In this document: positions 1 through 8,923 of the stretch, one piece after another | How the letters are laid out: every line of letters starts with the position of its first letter | Position numbering within the stretch: position 1 is the first letter of the stretch | NCBI RefSeq assembly: GCF_014137975.1 | Contig: NZ_JACGWZ010000001.1 | Span: forward strand, 124,001 to 188,000 | Source of the DNA: Halosaccharopolyspora lacisalsi | GTDB lineage: Bacteria; Actinomycetota; Actinomycetes; Mycobacteriales; Pseudonocardiaceae | Direction of reading: 5' to 3' | DNA: 64,000 nt | Translations under genes and position numbers: made by a program | The notes under the pieces: generated by a model | Database searches by the model: none | Seen by the model: only the letters and a program-made list of their open reading frames with translations | Told to the model about the DNA's origin: nothing

Positions 1-279
1 ACCGCCTGCGAGGTCGAGGGCGTGCGGGCGGGCAACGCCGCGGCGGTGCGGTTGGACGCGGGCAGCAGGCGGGAGCGTTTCGCCGTGGTGGTCGAGTCCC
101 GGCTGGCCGGTGACGAGGAGGCGGAGCAGGCGCTCGGAAAGCGCGTGGCCTCCCGCGTCTTCGAGGTGATCGGTCTCCGGCCGTCCACCGTGGTGGTTCT
201 GCGTCCCGGCACGCTGCCCAAGACCCCCTCCGGCAAGCTCCGCCGCGCCGCCACGGCCGAGCTGATCACCACCGGGTGA
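1..279 (+). CDS. Fatty-acyl-AMP ligase-like protein, C-terminal end only
   Basis: The frame is open from base 1 and ends with TGA at 277-279, so this is the last 92 codons of a gene that starts before the window. The tail PKTPSGKLRR near the end matches the conserved A10-type motif of the ANL adenylating superfamily, where the lysine contacts the acyl-adenylate. The stretch before it resembles the small C-terminal domain of fatty-acyl-AMP ligases used in lipid or polyketide assembly. The family is clear from the motif; the FAAL subgroup is inferred. An ordinary acyl-CoA synthetase is the main alternative. It reads toward the envelope-type genes downstream but is separated from them by 441 bases. 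Confidence 0.65.
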   Translation, partial: TACEVEGVRAGNAAAVRLDAGSRRERFAVVVESRLAGDEEAEQALGKRVASRVFEVIGLRPSTVVVLRPGTLPKTPSGKLRRAATAELITTG

Positions 280-720
280 GGGTTTCGGTGGCACGGGCGA
301 CGGAAATTTCCCGAGTCCCGCGTAGCATTCGGATTACGATATGGCGGCAAAATGAGAATAATCCGGGTGGATGGCTTGTTGCCCGAATGTGCCCGCCATC
401 ACGTAACAACCGTTTAGGATGAATTTGATCGATGCTTCATCGTTACGGTTGAGTTCTTTTTCGGTGCCGGCGCGGCCGGTTTTCCTCGTCCTGCCGAGTA
501 TCGCGCGAACGACCGCGAAAACACCTCGTGGACAGTTGACACGATCGGGTGATATACCGAAATCGGTGTCCGTGCCGATGTCCCGTGCTCGCCATCTTCG
601 CTGCTGTTCGGCGTCAACGGGCGGCGAGTGCGGACGTCGTGGGGGTCTTCTCCCGGGTGCGTTCGTCCGGGGGTGAGCACGCGTATGTACTGAAATAGCA
701 GAGGTAGGTGCGGATTTTTC
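280..720. other. 441-base intergenic region, lower GC than its surroundings
   Basis: No convincing gene is seen here. The DNA is visibly richer in A and T than the flanking genes, especially around 320-480. TTGACA at 536-541 is a perfect -35 hexamer, but no -10 box sits at standard spacing, so a promoter for the gene at 721 is only possible. An AGGTAGGTGCGG stretch just before 721 can serve as ribosome binding site. Short open frames on both strands in this segment have no recognisable content. Confidence 0.5.
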
Positions 721-3360
721 ATGTCGACCGGTGCTCGGCATCGTGATAATCGTGGTCGGCTCGACTACGTTCATCGGTTGATCAGCGACGGATCCTGCTC
801 GGTCGTGTCGCTGGACGTCTTCGACACGATCTTATGGCGAAGAGTTCCACGGCCCGTCGATCTCTTCGAACTGCTGGGGGCGAGACTCAGACGCGACGGC
901 CGCGCTCCCGAATGGTTGACGGACACGTCGTTTCGCCGGATGCGCGTCGTCGCCGAGGAACAGGCGCGCCACCGGAACCGGTCACACGGCAGTGAGGTCT
1001 CGCTGTTCGAGATCTGGCAGGAGATGCCGCTGTCGCTGTTCGGGGACGCCCCGATCGAGGAGCTGGTCCGGGCGGAGCTGGAGCTGGAGCGCGAGTTCAC
1101 GGTGGTCGACCTCGACGTCGCCGAGGTGATCGATTCGGCCGCCAAGCACGACGTTCCGGTCGCCCTGGTCTCGGACACCTACTTCACCGGTGACCAACTC
1201 GACCACCTGCTCGATCGCCCCGAACTGGCGCTGCCGGAGGATGTCCGTGTCTTCCGGTCGCTGCACCACGGGACGGACAAGGCCTCCGGCCTGTGGCAGA
1301 GCGTCCTGGGGGAACTCGAGTGCGGTCCGGAGCAGGTGGTGCACGTCGGTGACAACGAGGAAGCCGATCACACGACTCCGGCTTCGTCGGGCGTTCGCAC
1401 GGTGCACTACCGGAGGATCGACGACGACTTCGAGCCCGTGCTCGACCGCGAGCGACTTGCCGCGGAGCTGTCCGGCGATTCCGCGGAGCGACTCAGTCCC
1501 GAGCACGGTGACTTCGGTCTGACGAGTCTCCGCGCGAAGACCCTGAGCTTCGCGCCGGACCACCCCGACAGGGCGCTCGACACCGCGTGGCGCTACGGCG
1601 CTTCCGTGCTCGGGCCGGTGCTGACGGGATTCGCCGAGTGGGTGGCCTCGCGGGCCCACCACGCGGGAAACTCCGTCGTCTGGTGCCCCATGCGCGAGGG
1701 GGAGCTGCTCTCGCGGCTGGTCAACGATGCCGCGGCGGCTCGCGGCTGGAACGTCGAGGCCAAGCCCGTGTGGTTGTCGCGTCAGGTGACGGCGGTCGCT
1801 CTCGTCGACCCCTACGACCGCGACTCCGTTCACGAGTTCATCCGCAAGAGCTACCGGCTCACCGTCGGCCAGCTGCTGGCGATGCTGAACCTGCGTCCCG
1901 GCGACGTCCCCACGCTGTCCACCGCGTTGAACACGCTGCTCGACCACGGCGAGATCATCGATCGGGTCACCGACGTGATGACCGAGACCCCGCACCTGAC
2001 CAACAGCCTCGCCGCTTCCGTCACCACCGCGCGTGAACGGCTCCTGAGGTCCCTGCGGAAGAGCGGAGCGCTCGACAGCACCGACCTCACGCTGGTCGAT
2101 CTCGGCTGGGGCGGCACGATCCAGTGGCAACTCGCCCGGATCCTGCGCAAGGCCCAGGTCGATGTCGCCGTCTCGGGGCTCTACGTGGTCACCGACGAAC
2201 GCTCGACGAGGTTGCACCAGGAGGGACTGCGTGCCGAGGGCTACCTCGGTCAGGCGGGGAATCCCCACAAGGTCGTCGAAGCGCTCCGGCGCAGTCCCGA
2301 GGTCGTCGAGCAGTCCGTGAGCGCCGTGTGCGGATCGCTGATCGACTTCAACGAGGACGGGTCCCCCGTGCTGGGAGCGAGCGCGGGCTCGGACAAGCAG
2401 GACGGCGAACGCCGTGCCGTCCAGGACGGCGTCGGCGCCTTCCAGCGGCAGTGGAACCGCTACGTCGCCAACGCCGACGGACACTGGCCCACGCTCACCG
2501 ACACGGCCCGCGCACCGTTGGCCACCGTCCTCACCTCGGCCTTGCGCTCCCCGACGGAGGCCGAGGCGGGGGTGTTCGGGAACTGGGAGCACGACGACAA
2601 CTTCGGGTCCAGCGTCGTGACGCGCATTCTGCCCGAGGACCTGCGTCCGGCGGTTCCGTACCTGTCACCGAACGACCTCGACGACCTGCACATGCGGGAC
2701 GCGTTCTGGCCGGCCCTGATCGCGGCTTCGGACCCGCGGCTGGCGGCCGCGGCGAACGCGCGCGCGAACGGCCTGATCGACCCGAGCGCGTTCGACCCCT
2801 CCGGCGAGCAGTCCGAGACCCGGCTTCGTTTCCGAACCGGGGACGACGAGTGGCACGACGGGCCGTGCAAACGCGTGCGGATCAACCACAATGGACTCTC
2901 GTTCGCGCGGCTGGGCTTTCACGCGCGGGACGCGACCGACGTGTCACTGGCGATCCCGGGACGGCCGGCGATCGTCCGGGTCGACTGGATCGAGGCCACG
3001 GTGTTCACCACCGGTGACCCCGCCCCCAAGGTTCTGCGGTGGGAGAAGCCCGAGGACTTCGCCGGGCTGACCTTCGCCGAGTGCACCTGGCTGGGTGGCA
3101 ACATGGTGCAGTTCGCGACCCCCCACGCGGCGCTGTGGCTGCCGTTGTCCGTGCGCGCCGGAGCGCCGGTCGCCTCCGCGCAGATCACGCTCGCCTTCGC
3201 CGTGTTGCCGCAATCGGATTTCTCCACGCGCATGCCCGCTGCCCCCACGAGTGCGCGTCTCGTGGGGCGAATCCACGAGGAGTACCGCGCGAAGGGCGCC
3301 GTCGGCGTCGTCGCGGGCGGTGCACGTCTCCTCGTCCGTCGATTGGTGGGTCGTCGATGA
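721..3360 (+). CDS. HAD-superfamily-like protein of an envelope polysaccharide locus
   Basis: This 879-residue protein has an N-terminal HAD-like domain. Motif I is DVFDT at residues 32-36, motif II is the serine in LVSDTYF near residue 150, and motif IV is GDNEEAD near 210. Large proteins of this kind (COG5610 type) are found in polysaccharide and glycan loci of many bacteria; their substrate is generally unknown. The remaining 600 residues have no motif I recognise. The gene overlaps the next one by ATGA, so translation is probably coupled. Codon 38 (bases 832-834) is TTA, a very rare leucine codon in high-GC actinomycetes. A phosphatase or phosphotransferase role on a glycan precursor is inference. 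Confidence 0.6.
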   Translation: MSTGARHRDNRGRLDYVHRLISDGSCSVVSLDVFDTILWRRVPRPVDLFELLGARLRRDGRAPEWLTDTSFRRMRVVAEEQARHRNRSHGSEVSLFEIWQEMPLSLFGDAPIEELVRAELELEREFTVVDLDVAEVIDSAAKHDVPVALVSDTYFTGDQLDHLLDRPELALPEDVRVFRSLHHGTDKASGLWQSVLGELECGPEQVVHVGDNEEADHTTPASSGVRTVHYRRIDDDFEPVLDRERLAAELSGDSAERLSPEHGDFGLTSLRAKTLSFAPDHPDRALDTAWRYGASVLGPVLTGFAEWVASRAHHAGNSVVWCPMREGELLSRLVNDAAAARGWNVEAKPVWLSRQVTAVALVDPYDRDSVHEFIRKSYRLTVGQLLAMLNLRPGDVPTLSTALNTLLDHGEIIDRVTDVMTETPHLTNSLAASVTTARERLLRSLRKSGALDSTDLTLVDLGWGGTIQWQLARILRKAQVDVAVSGLYVVTDERSTRLHQEGLRAEGYLGQAGNPHKVVEALRRSPEVVEQSVSAVCGSLIDFNEDGSPVLGASAGSDKQDGERRAVQDGVGAFQRQWNRYVANADGHWPTLTDTARAPLATVLTSALRSPTEAEAGVFGNWEHDDNFGSSVVTRILPEDLRPAVPYLSPNDLDDLHMRDAFWPALIAASDPRLAAAANARANGLIDPSAFDPSGEQSETRLRFRTGDDEWHDGPCKRVRINHNGLSFARLGFHARDATDVSLAIPGRPAIVRVDWIEATVFTTGDPAPKVLRWEKPEDFAGLTFAECTWLGGNMVQFATPHAALWLPLSVRAGAPVASAQITLAFAVLPQSDFSTRMPAAPTSARLVGRIHEEYRAKGAVGVVAGGARLLVRRLVGRR

Positions 3361-4466
3361 ACCCCTATTTCAACGACCCGCACGGCATCGGAACGCGCGA
3401 GGATCCGCACGCCCAAGCCCGCAAGGCACGCGACCAGCCGCTGCTGCTGCACTCGTTGTCGCTGTTCCGCGAGGTCTTCGCCGAGGTCTTCGCTCAGCGC
3501 GAGATCTCGACCGTCGTCGAGATCGGAGTGGAGTCCGGCCGGGTCAGCGGCATGTACGCCGAGCTCGGAGCGAGTGCGGTCCACTGCGTGGAGCCGCAGC
3601 CGACGGACGAGCTGCGCGCGAACCTGGACGGCGCGGAGCTGCACCTGGTGGAGGGCACCTCGCCGGCGGTGCTGGACGAGATCCCCGTCGGCGACCTCTA
3701 CGTGATCGACGGCGACCACAACTACGCGACCCTCGGCAAGGAGCTCGACTGGATCCTGACCCACGCGCCCGACGCGGTGGTGGTGTTCCACGACCTGCTG
3801 TGGCCGTGCTCCCGGCGGGACCAGTACTACCAGCCGAGCGGACTGACCGCGGAGGAAACCCACCCGGCCGGTGAGGACGGCCCCACCGTGTGGCACGACG
3901 ACACGACTCCCGCCGGTTTCGTCGGTCGCGGTGCGTTCACCGCTGCTCGCGAAGCCGGTGGGGAGCGCAACGGGACACTCACCGCGGTCGAGGACGCACT
4001 GGACCGTCACGCCGACGATCCGTGGGAGCTGACCGTGGTCCCCGCCGTGTTCGGCCTGGGAGTCATGGCACGCCGCTCCTCTCCCGGCGCGGCGGCTCTG
4101 CTGGAGGCACTGCGCCCGTACAGCACCTCGACGCTGCTCGAGGCGATGGAGAACAACCGGATCGCCCTGTACACCCGCGTTCTCCAGATGCAGTACGAAG
4201 CGGTCGCCCACGCCGATGCCGCGGATCGGTTGGCGATGGCGGTGTCCGCCCAGAACGCGGAGCTGGACGGCCTCCGGAACGAGCTCGACGAGGCGCACGC
4301 CCGGTATGACGAGCAGGTCCACCGGTCGCTGGAGGAGAAGCGGGCTCTCGAGCTCGAGATCGCGGAACTACGAGAACGGTCCCCGGCGCGAGTTCTCAAG
4401 GACGTGCTCCGGACGGTGCTGCTGTGGCCGCGTAGGAAGTGGAACTCGTACGAGGGGCGCGGGTGA
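3357..4466 (+). CDS. SAM-dependent methyltransferase with C-terminal coiled coil
   Basis: The start at 3357 is chosen because its ATG overlaps the TGA of the previous gene, although the frame is open further upstream. The 369-residue product has a class I methyltransferase core: VVEIGVESG at residues 53-61 is the SAM-binding glycine loop, followed by acidic strands and VIDGDHNY, typical of the Methyltransf_24 type in sugar and glycan loci. Residues about 270-345 are rich in heptad-spaced Leu, Ala and Glu and should form a coiled coil, perhaps for oligomerisation. The acceptor is unknown. It sits between the HAD-like gene and a membrane protein with overlaps on both sides, so the three are one transcription unit. 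Confidence 0.65.
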   Translation: MNPYFNDPHGIGTREDPHAQARKARDQPLLLHSLSLFREVFAEVFAQREISTVVEIGVESGRVSGMYAELGASAVHCVEPQPTDELRANLDGAELHLVEGTSPAVLDEIPVGDLYVIDGDHNYATLGKELDWILTHAPDAVVVFHDLLWPCSRRDQYYQPSGLTAEETHPAGEDGPTVWHDDTTPAGFVGRGAFTAAREAGGERNGTLTAVEDALDRHADDPWELTVVPAVFGLGVMARRSSPGAAALLEALRPYSTSTLLEAMENNRIALYTRVLQMQYEAVAHADAADRLAMAVSAQNAELDGLRNELDEAHARYDEQVHRSLEEKRALELEIAELRERSPARVLKDVLRTVLLWPRRKWNSYEGRG

Positions 4467-5920
4467 TCGAGTCGACGAGGGCCGAGCACACCGGTGCGGG
4501 TGCCACGCCGGCTCCCGCCGGGTCACGGAAGGGGTACGTGGCCGGTGTTGTCGCCCTGTGCACCGCGTGGGCGTTGACGGCGACCTGGTTGCAGATCGTC
4601 CGAGGCCCGGGACTCCTGCCCCGCGATGTCGTCTGGGGCGAAGACGGTGGCGTGTTCCTCAATCAGGCGATGCGTCATTCGTGGTGGCACAACCTCTTCG
4701 TGCCCCACGCGGGCTACCTGCAGGTCGTCGCCCGCATCGTGGCGGAACCGGCGTCGCTGCTGCCGGTGTCGTGGGCGGCGACGTGGTTGGCGGCCGGCGC
4801 CGCGTTCGTGGTCGCGTCGATCTCCGTGCTGGTGTGGTTCGCCAGCGGGCGCGTCGTCCGGTCGGTGTGGGCGCGTGGCCTGCTGACCGCGCTGGTGCCG
4901 CTGCTGCCGCAGGCGGGTTACGAGGTCATCGCCACCGCGTGCAATCTGCACTGGTACCTCGCCTACGCGGCTTTCTGGGTACTGCTGGTCCCCCCGAGAA
5001 CGGTTCGTGGCCAGCTCGGCGGCGCGTTCGTGGTGGTGCTGGCCGCGCTGTCCGATCCGCTGGCCGGGATCGTCCTGCCCGCGGCCGCCGTCGGGATGAG
5101 GTTCGCATCCCGGCGGCGTGTCGCCGCGATCGCGCCCGCGGCGATGATCGTGGCGCTCGCGGTGCAGGTGTGGGTGCATTTCACCGGAGCGGTGGGGTAC
5201 CGGGCGAGCCCCACGTCGCTGTGGGACCTTCCGCAGATCTACGCGGTGCGGGTGGTGCTCAGCGCGCTGACCGGGGATCGGCTGCTGGAACCGGTCTACG
5301 TGCGGATCGGACTCGCCGGTGTCGCCGTCGTCGGTCTGGTGGTGCTGGCCGGAACCGTGGCCGCGTGGTGGAGAGCCGACCGGAGGACGCGATTCGTCAC
5401 CGCGGTGTCGCTGGTCATCTCGGTGGCGTACCTCTGCGCGCCGCTGTTCGTGCGGGGCACCGGCGGATACCTCGACTACCAGCGGTTCTGGCTGGGCGGA
5501 TCGCGCTACACGATCGTGCCCCTGCTGCTGCTGTGGACGGCCGTGATCGTGCTGCTGGATCGGTTCGCGCAGCGGTGCGGACCCCGCCCGACCCGGTTCG
5601 GCGTGAACGCGTCCGCCCTGGTCGGGACCCTGACCGCCGTCTTCCTCGGAGTCCAGTTGCTCCACGGGTGGGCGGCGCCGAGCGTTCGGAGTGGTGGTCC
5701 GTCGTGGAGCGCGGAGGTGCGGGAGGCTCGTCTCGACTGCCGAACACCGGTGGCAGCACGTGATCGGCAGCGAACCGTGCTGGTCGGCGACTACGAGGAC
5801 GGCCACTCGGTAGCCATCGTCCCCGCTGCCGACCAGGTGACCATCGTGACGGCCCCCGAGGTCCGCGAGGGGGAGGCACTGCTGTTCGGTGTCGTCGTCC
5901 CCTGCTCACGCCTGAGGTGA
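4463..5920 (+). CDS. Polytopic membrane protein, GT-C glycosyltransferase-like
   Basis: GTG at 4463 is preferred because GTGA overlaps the stop of the methyltransferase gene; an ATG at 4439 lies in the same frame. The 485-residue product has about ten hydrophobic segments and a short soluble tail. After the first segment comes a Glu-Asp pair (residues 60-61, WGEDGG), which is where GT-C fold glycosyltransferases place their catalytic acidic residues, on an extracytoplasmic loop. That makes transfer of a sugar from a polyprenyl-phosphate donor plausible, but the family assignment is inferred from topology only. It completes the three-gene overlapping unit begun at 721. Confidence 0.5.
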   Translation: MIESTRAEHTGAGATPAPAGSRKGYVAGVVALCTAWALTATWLQIVRGPGLLPRDVVWGEDGGVFLNQAMRHSWWHNLFVPHAGYLQVVARIVAEPASLLPVSWAATWLAAGAAFVVASISVLVWFASGRVVRSVWARGLLTALVPLLPQAGYEVIATACNLHWYLAYAAFWVLLVPPRTVRGQLGGAFVVVLAALSDPLAGIVLPAAAVGMRFASRRRVAAIAPAAMIVALAVQVWVHFTGAVGYRASPTSLWDLPQIYAVRVVLSALTGDRLLEPVYVRIGLAGVAVVGLVVLAGTVAAWWRADRRTRFVTAVSLVISVAYLCAPLFVRGTGGYLDYQRFWLGGSRYTIVPLLLLWTAVIVLLDRFAQRCGPRPTRFGVNASALVGTLTAVFLGVQLLHGWAAPSVRSGGPSWSAEVREARLDCRTPVAARDRQRTVLVGDYEDGHSVAIVPAADQVTIVTAPEVREGEALLFGVVVPCSRLR

Positions 5921-5944
5921 GGATCGCCGGCTCCGGGGAACCGC

Positions 5945-6532
5945 TCAGTGGAAGCGGTTCTGGGCGGCTTCCAGGCCCTCGGCCGCCAGCACTTCGACGG
6001 CGTCGGCGCAGCGGTCCACGAAGTACCCCAGTTCGCGGCGCTCGGTGGCGGAGAAGTCCTTGAGGACGTAGTCGGCCGGGTCCATCCGGCCGGGCGGGCG
6101 GTCCACGCCGAAGCGCACGCGCAGGTAGTCCCGCGTGCCCAGCGACTTGCTGATCGAGCGCAGCCCGTTGTGCCCGTTCTCCCCGCCGCCGCGCTTGAGC
6201 CGCACGGTGCCGTGGGGCAGGTCGAGCTCGTCGTGGATCACGATCACCGAGGTCGCGGTGACCTTGTGGAACTTCGCGATCCCCGCGACCGGTCCGCCGG
6301 AGAGGTTCATCAACGCGCGGGGTTTGGCCAGCACCGCCCGGACACCGGCCAGCCGTCCCTCGACGACCTCGGTGCCGGTCTTGTGGGCCTTGAACTTGCC
6401 CCCCGCGCGGGCGGCGAGCTCGTCGGCGACGAGGAAGCCGATGTTGTGCCGATTGCCCGCGTAGCGTGGTCCCGGATTGCCGAGACCGACGATCAGTGCC
6501 GGTCCCTGCCGGTTCGGCTCGGGTGTGCTCAC
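5945..6532 (-). CDS. pth: Peptidyl-tRNA hydrolase
   Basis: The enzyme cleaves peptidyl-tRNA released from stalled ribosomes so that the tRNA can be reused. The 195-residue length fits the bacterial Pth family. [18 protein letters not shown] near residues 16-33 holds the substrate asparagine and the catalytic histidine, HDELDLP carries the catalytic aspartate, and [12 protein letters not shown] is the conserved tRNA-binding stretch. The start is GTG at 6532, supported by an AGGGAG ribosome site about nine bases upstream; the frame runs further but has no family similarity there. It follows rplY, as in mycobacteria, with a hairpin between the two genes. Confidence 0.95.
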   Translation of the reverse strand: MSTPEPNRQGPALIVGLGNPGPRYAGNRHNIGFLVADELAARAGGKFKAHKTGTEVVEGRLAGVRAVLAKPRALMNLSGGPVAGIAKFHKVTATSVIVIHDELDLPHGTVRLKRGGGENGHNGLRSISKSLGTRDYLRVRFGVDRPPGRMDPADYVLKDFSATERRELGYFVDRCADAVEVLAAEGLEAAQNRFH

Positions 6533-6589
6533 GCGGCAACGCTCCCTGCATGACTCGAATCTGCGTGACTCGAATCGACGATACGAGAC

Positions 6590-6622
6590 CGACGGTGCGC
6601 CACCCGTCGTGGCGCACCGTCG
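6590..6622 (-). terminator. Hairpin between rplY and pth
   Basis: Two perfect 14-base arms (6590-6603 and 6609-6622) flank a five-base loop. It lies 20 bases after the rplY stop and 58 bases before the pth start, read on the minus strand. There is no U tract, as is usual for high-GC actinobacteria, so it may terminate or attenuate. A 10-base direct repeat (TGACTCGAAT at 6551 and 6566) lies between it and pth. Confidence 0.6.
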
Positions 6623-6641
6623 TGAATTCGGCGTCGTGGAG

Positions 6642-7277
6642 TCAGGACGCCTCGCCGGAGGTCTGCTCCTCGGAGGCCTCCTCGACGACCCCGGCGCCCG
6701 TGGTGTCGATCTCCGACTCCATGTCGGCCGCGGTCGGTGCTCCGCCGACGGCGGCCACCAGGGCCTCCGGGTCGGTCTGCAGGGTCGCACCGCGCGGCAG
6801 CGTGATGTCGGAGGCGTGGATCTGGGTGCCACCCTCGAGGCCGTCGATCGAGTACTCGATCTGCTCGGGGATGTGCATCGCCTCGGCTTCCAGCGACAGC
6901 GTGTTGTGCTCCTGGGTGACCAGGGTGCCGGGAGCGGCCTCGCCGGTGAGCACGAGCGGCACGTCCACGACGACCTGCTCGCCGCGCCTGACCAGCAGCA
7001 GGTCGACGTGCTCGATGTAGTTCTTGATCGGGTGGCTGGTGACCGTCTTGGTCAGCGCCACCTCGCTCTCGCCGCCGGCCACGTCCAGGGTCAGCACCGC
7101 GTTGCGGCCGTTGTTCCTGAGGGCGCGGGCGAACTCGACGGTGGGAAGGGACAGGTGCTTGGGGTCGGAGCCGTGACCGTAGAGCACTGCGGGGATCTTG
7201 CCCGCACGGCGGGTGCGGCGGGCCGCACCTTTGCCGAACTCGGTGCGCGGTTCGACGGTGAGACGTACCTCGGACAC
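6642..7277 (-). CDS. rplY: 50S ribosomal protein L25/general stress protein Ctc
   Basis: L25 binds 5S rRNA in the large subunit. The 211-residue length fits the long Ctc/TL5 form: an N-terminal L25 domain (residues 1-95; [20 protein letters not shown] at its start) plus a C-terminal beta domain, ending in an acidic, low-complexity tail after about residue 185. GTG at 7277 is the start, with a GGAG site about nine bases upstream. It is the first gene of the rplY-pth pair, the same order as Rv1015c-Rv1014c in M. tuberculosis. The frame starts at the normal L25 N terminus, so no extension is needed. Confidence 0.93.
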   Translation of the reverse strand: MSEVRLTVEPRTEFGKGAARRTRRAGKIPAVLYGHGSDPKHLSLPTVEFARALRNNGRNAVLTLDVAGGESEVALTKTVTSHPIKNYIEHVDLLLVRRGEQVVVDVPLVLTGEAAPGTLVTQEHNTLSLEAEAMHIPEQIEYSIDGLEGGTQIHASDITLPRGATLQTDPEALVAAVGGAPTAADMESEIDTTGAGVVEEASEEQTSGEAS

Positions 7278-7603
7278 GGTGTTGCACTCCTCGTGACGGC
7301 GGAACGTGGAATCGGTCGCTGGCCTGCGGCGGCGGGCGCGCGACTGGTACGAGGTGGATTCGGCGTGCCAACGACACCGAACTTCTCGATCACCACACCA
7401 GTGCGCCGATCAACACGTCGGCGGCCACTAAGCCACCGCGTCGATCACGCCGGGTTCACCACCCGGCCTCGCCGAGGCAACCTGGACAGTCTAGGAGTCC
7501 TCTTGACGGGGCTGCTAACCGGGGTCCTGCGGTCGCCGGACTCCCGAGATCGCATCCGGCCCGGTTCTTCCACGTGAACGACGTCACCACTACGTTGATC
7601 CGC
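7278..7603. promoter_or_regulatory. Divergent intergenic region between rplY and the Nramp-like gene
   Basis: About 300 bases separate the two start codons and must hold both promoters. CTAGACTG at 7487-7494, read on the minus strand, contains TAGACT, an acceptable -10 box for rplY, but it would leave a leader of some 200 bases. No riboswitch fold is recognised. CACGTG at 7571-7576 lies just at the alternative start of the transporter gene. Confidence 0.3.
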
Positions 7604-8899
7604 ATGGCTGTCGACGCGACTTCGGAGACCCCGGGAGCCCCACCCGACCGAGGGTGGGGCTCCCGGCTCAAACAGATCGGCCCCGGGGTGATGGCGGCTG
7701 CCACCGGCGTGGGGGCCGGGGACCTCGTGGCCAGCATGGTCGCCGGTGCCCGCTACGGCTACGCCCTGTTCTGGGCGGTGGTGCTGGGCACGGTGTTCAA
7801 ACTCGCGCTCGGCGAGGCGATCGGCCGGTGGCACCTGGTCTCGAACCACACGATCCTGTCCGGCTGGCGCACGCTCGGCCGGTGGGCGACCGGGTTCTTC
7901 GGCGTCTACATCGTGATCTGGGGATTCATCTACGGCGCGACGGCGATGTCGGCCTCGGCGCTGCCGCTCAACGCGCTGTTCCCCGGACTGTCGGTGCGCT
8001 ACTGGGCGATGCTGTGCGGGCTGGCGGGACTGCTGCTGGTGTGGTTCGGCCGCTACGGCTTGCTCGAAAAACTCATGACGGCGCTGGTCGCGGTCATGTT
8101 CGTCACCGTCGTGGGCACCGCCGTGCTCGTCGGTCCGAACCTGACCGCTCTCGGAGCCGGTCTGGTGCCGAGCCTGCCGGACGGCTCGACGGCTTACGTG
8201 CTCGGTCTGATGGGCGGGGTCGGCGGCACGATCACGATGGCCGCCTACGGCTACTGGACCTTCGCCAAGGGATGGCGCAGCCCGGGATGGCTGCCGTTCA
8301 TGCGCACCGACAACGCGGTCGGCTACGTCACCACGGGTGTGTTCGTGGTGGCGATGCTGGTGGTCGGTACGGAGATCCTGTTCGGCAGCAGGGTCGTCGG
8401 TGGTGACGAGGGACTGCTGCGGCTGGCCGACACGCTGGCCGCGGACTACGGGCAGTGGGCGCGGATCCCGTTCCTGGTGGGCTTCTTGTCCGTGGCGTTC
8501 ACTTCGCTGCTGGGAGTGTGGAACGGGGTGAGCCTGCTGTTCGCCGACTGGTGGCGTACCTGGCGGCTGCCCCGTTCGGCGCCGCCGGAGACCGCGGACG
8601 CCTACGCTCACAAGGCCGGGGAGCACAGCAGGCCCTTCAAGCTGTACCTGCTGTGGTTGACGGTGCCGCCGATGGCGCTGCTGTTCCTGGACAAGCCGTT
8701 CCAGCTCGTCATCGTCTACGGGGTGCTGGGCGCGCTGTTCATGCCGTTCCTGGCCGGAACGCTGCTGGTGCTGCTGAACTCTCCGACGTTGATGCCAGCC
8801 GAGCACCGATCCCGCTGGCTGTCGAACACCGCGCTGGTCCTGTGCCTGGTGCTGTTCGTCAGCGTGGGAGTGAACAAGATCGTCGGGATGCTCTTCTAG
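7604..8899 (+). CDS. Divergent Nramp-family metal transporter
   Basis: The 431-residue product (from ATG 7604; an in-frame GTG lies at 7574) has about eleven transmembrane segments and aligns by eye with Nramp/SLC11 carriers of COG1914. In canonical Nramp proteins TM1 carries DPGN and TM6 carries MPH, which bind the metal ion. Here TM1 reads GVGAGDLV after GPGVMAAAT, and TM6 reads ITMAAYGYW, so the DPGN residues and the Pro-His pair are replaced while the methionine appears kept. The substrate may therefore not be Mn or Fe. No clear ribosome site decides the start. The gene is convergent with prs, with palindrome C1 between them. Confidence 0.7.
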   Translation: MAVDATSETPGAPPDRGWGSRLKQIGPGVMAAATGVGAGDLVASMVAGARYGYALFWAVVLGTVFKLALGEAIGRWHLVSNHTILSGWRTLGRWATGFFGVYIVIWGFIYGATAMSASALPLNALFPGLSVRYWAMLCGLAGLLLVWFGRYGLLEKLMTALVAVMFVTVVGTAVLVGPNLTALGAGLVPSLPDGSTAYVLGLMGGVGGTITMAAYGYWTFAKGWRSPGWLPFMRTDNAVGYVTTGVFVVAMLVVGTEILFGSRVVGGDEGLLRLADTLAADYGQWARIPFLVGFLSVAFTSLLGVWNGVSLLFADWWRTWRLPRSAPPETADAYAHKAGEHSRPFKLYLLWLTVPPMALLFLDKPFQLVIVYGVLGALFMPFLAGTLLVLLNSPTLMPAEHRSRWLSNTALVLCLVLFVSVGVNKIVGMLF

Positions 8900-8923
8900 C
8901 GGTGCTCGAATCGCTTGGGTGAA

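Noticed and set aside
334-774. Long minus-strand open frame over the intergenic region before the HAD-like gene
   Set aside because: No family similarity, no ribosome site, and it overlaps the start of a well-supported gene on the other strand.
982-2592. 536-codon minus-strand open frame inside the HAD-like gene
   Set aside because: Typical antisense shadow in high-GC DNA. The plus-strand frame has the HAD motifs and overlapping neighbours.
5938-5960. Bidirectional terminator between the membrane protein gene and pth
   Set aside because: Eight-base arms GAACCGCT/AGCGGTTC overlap the pth stop. It could act as one, but the support is weak.
7568-7579. TTCCACGTGAAC as a parS site
   Set aside because: Only CACGTG and part of one flank fit the parS palindrome. 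The outer bases are not symmetrical and it overlaps the possible start of the transporter gene.
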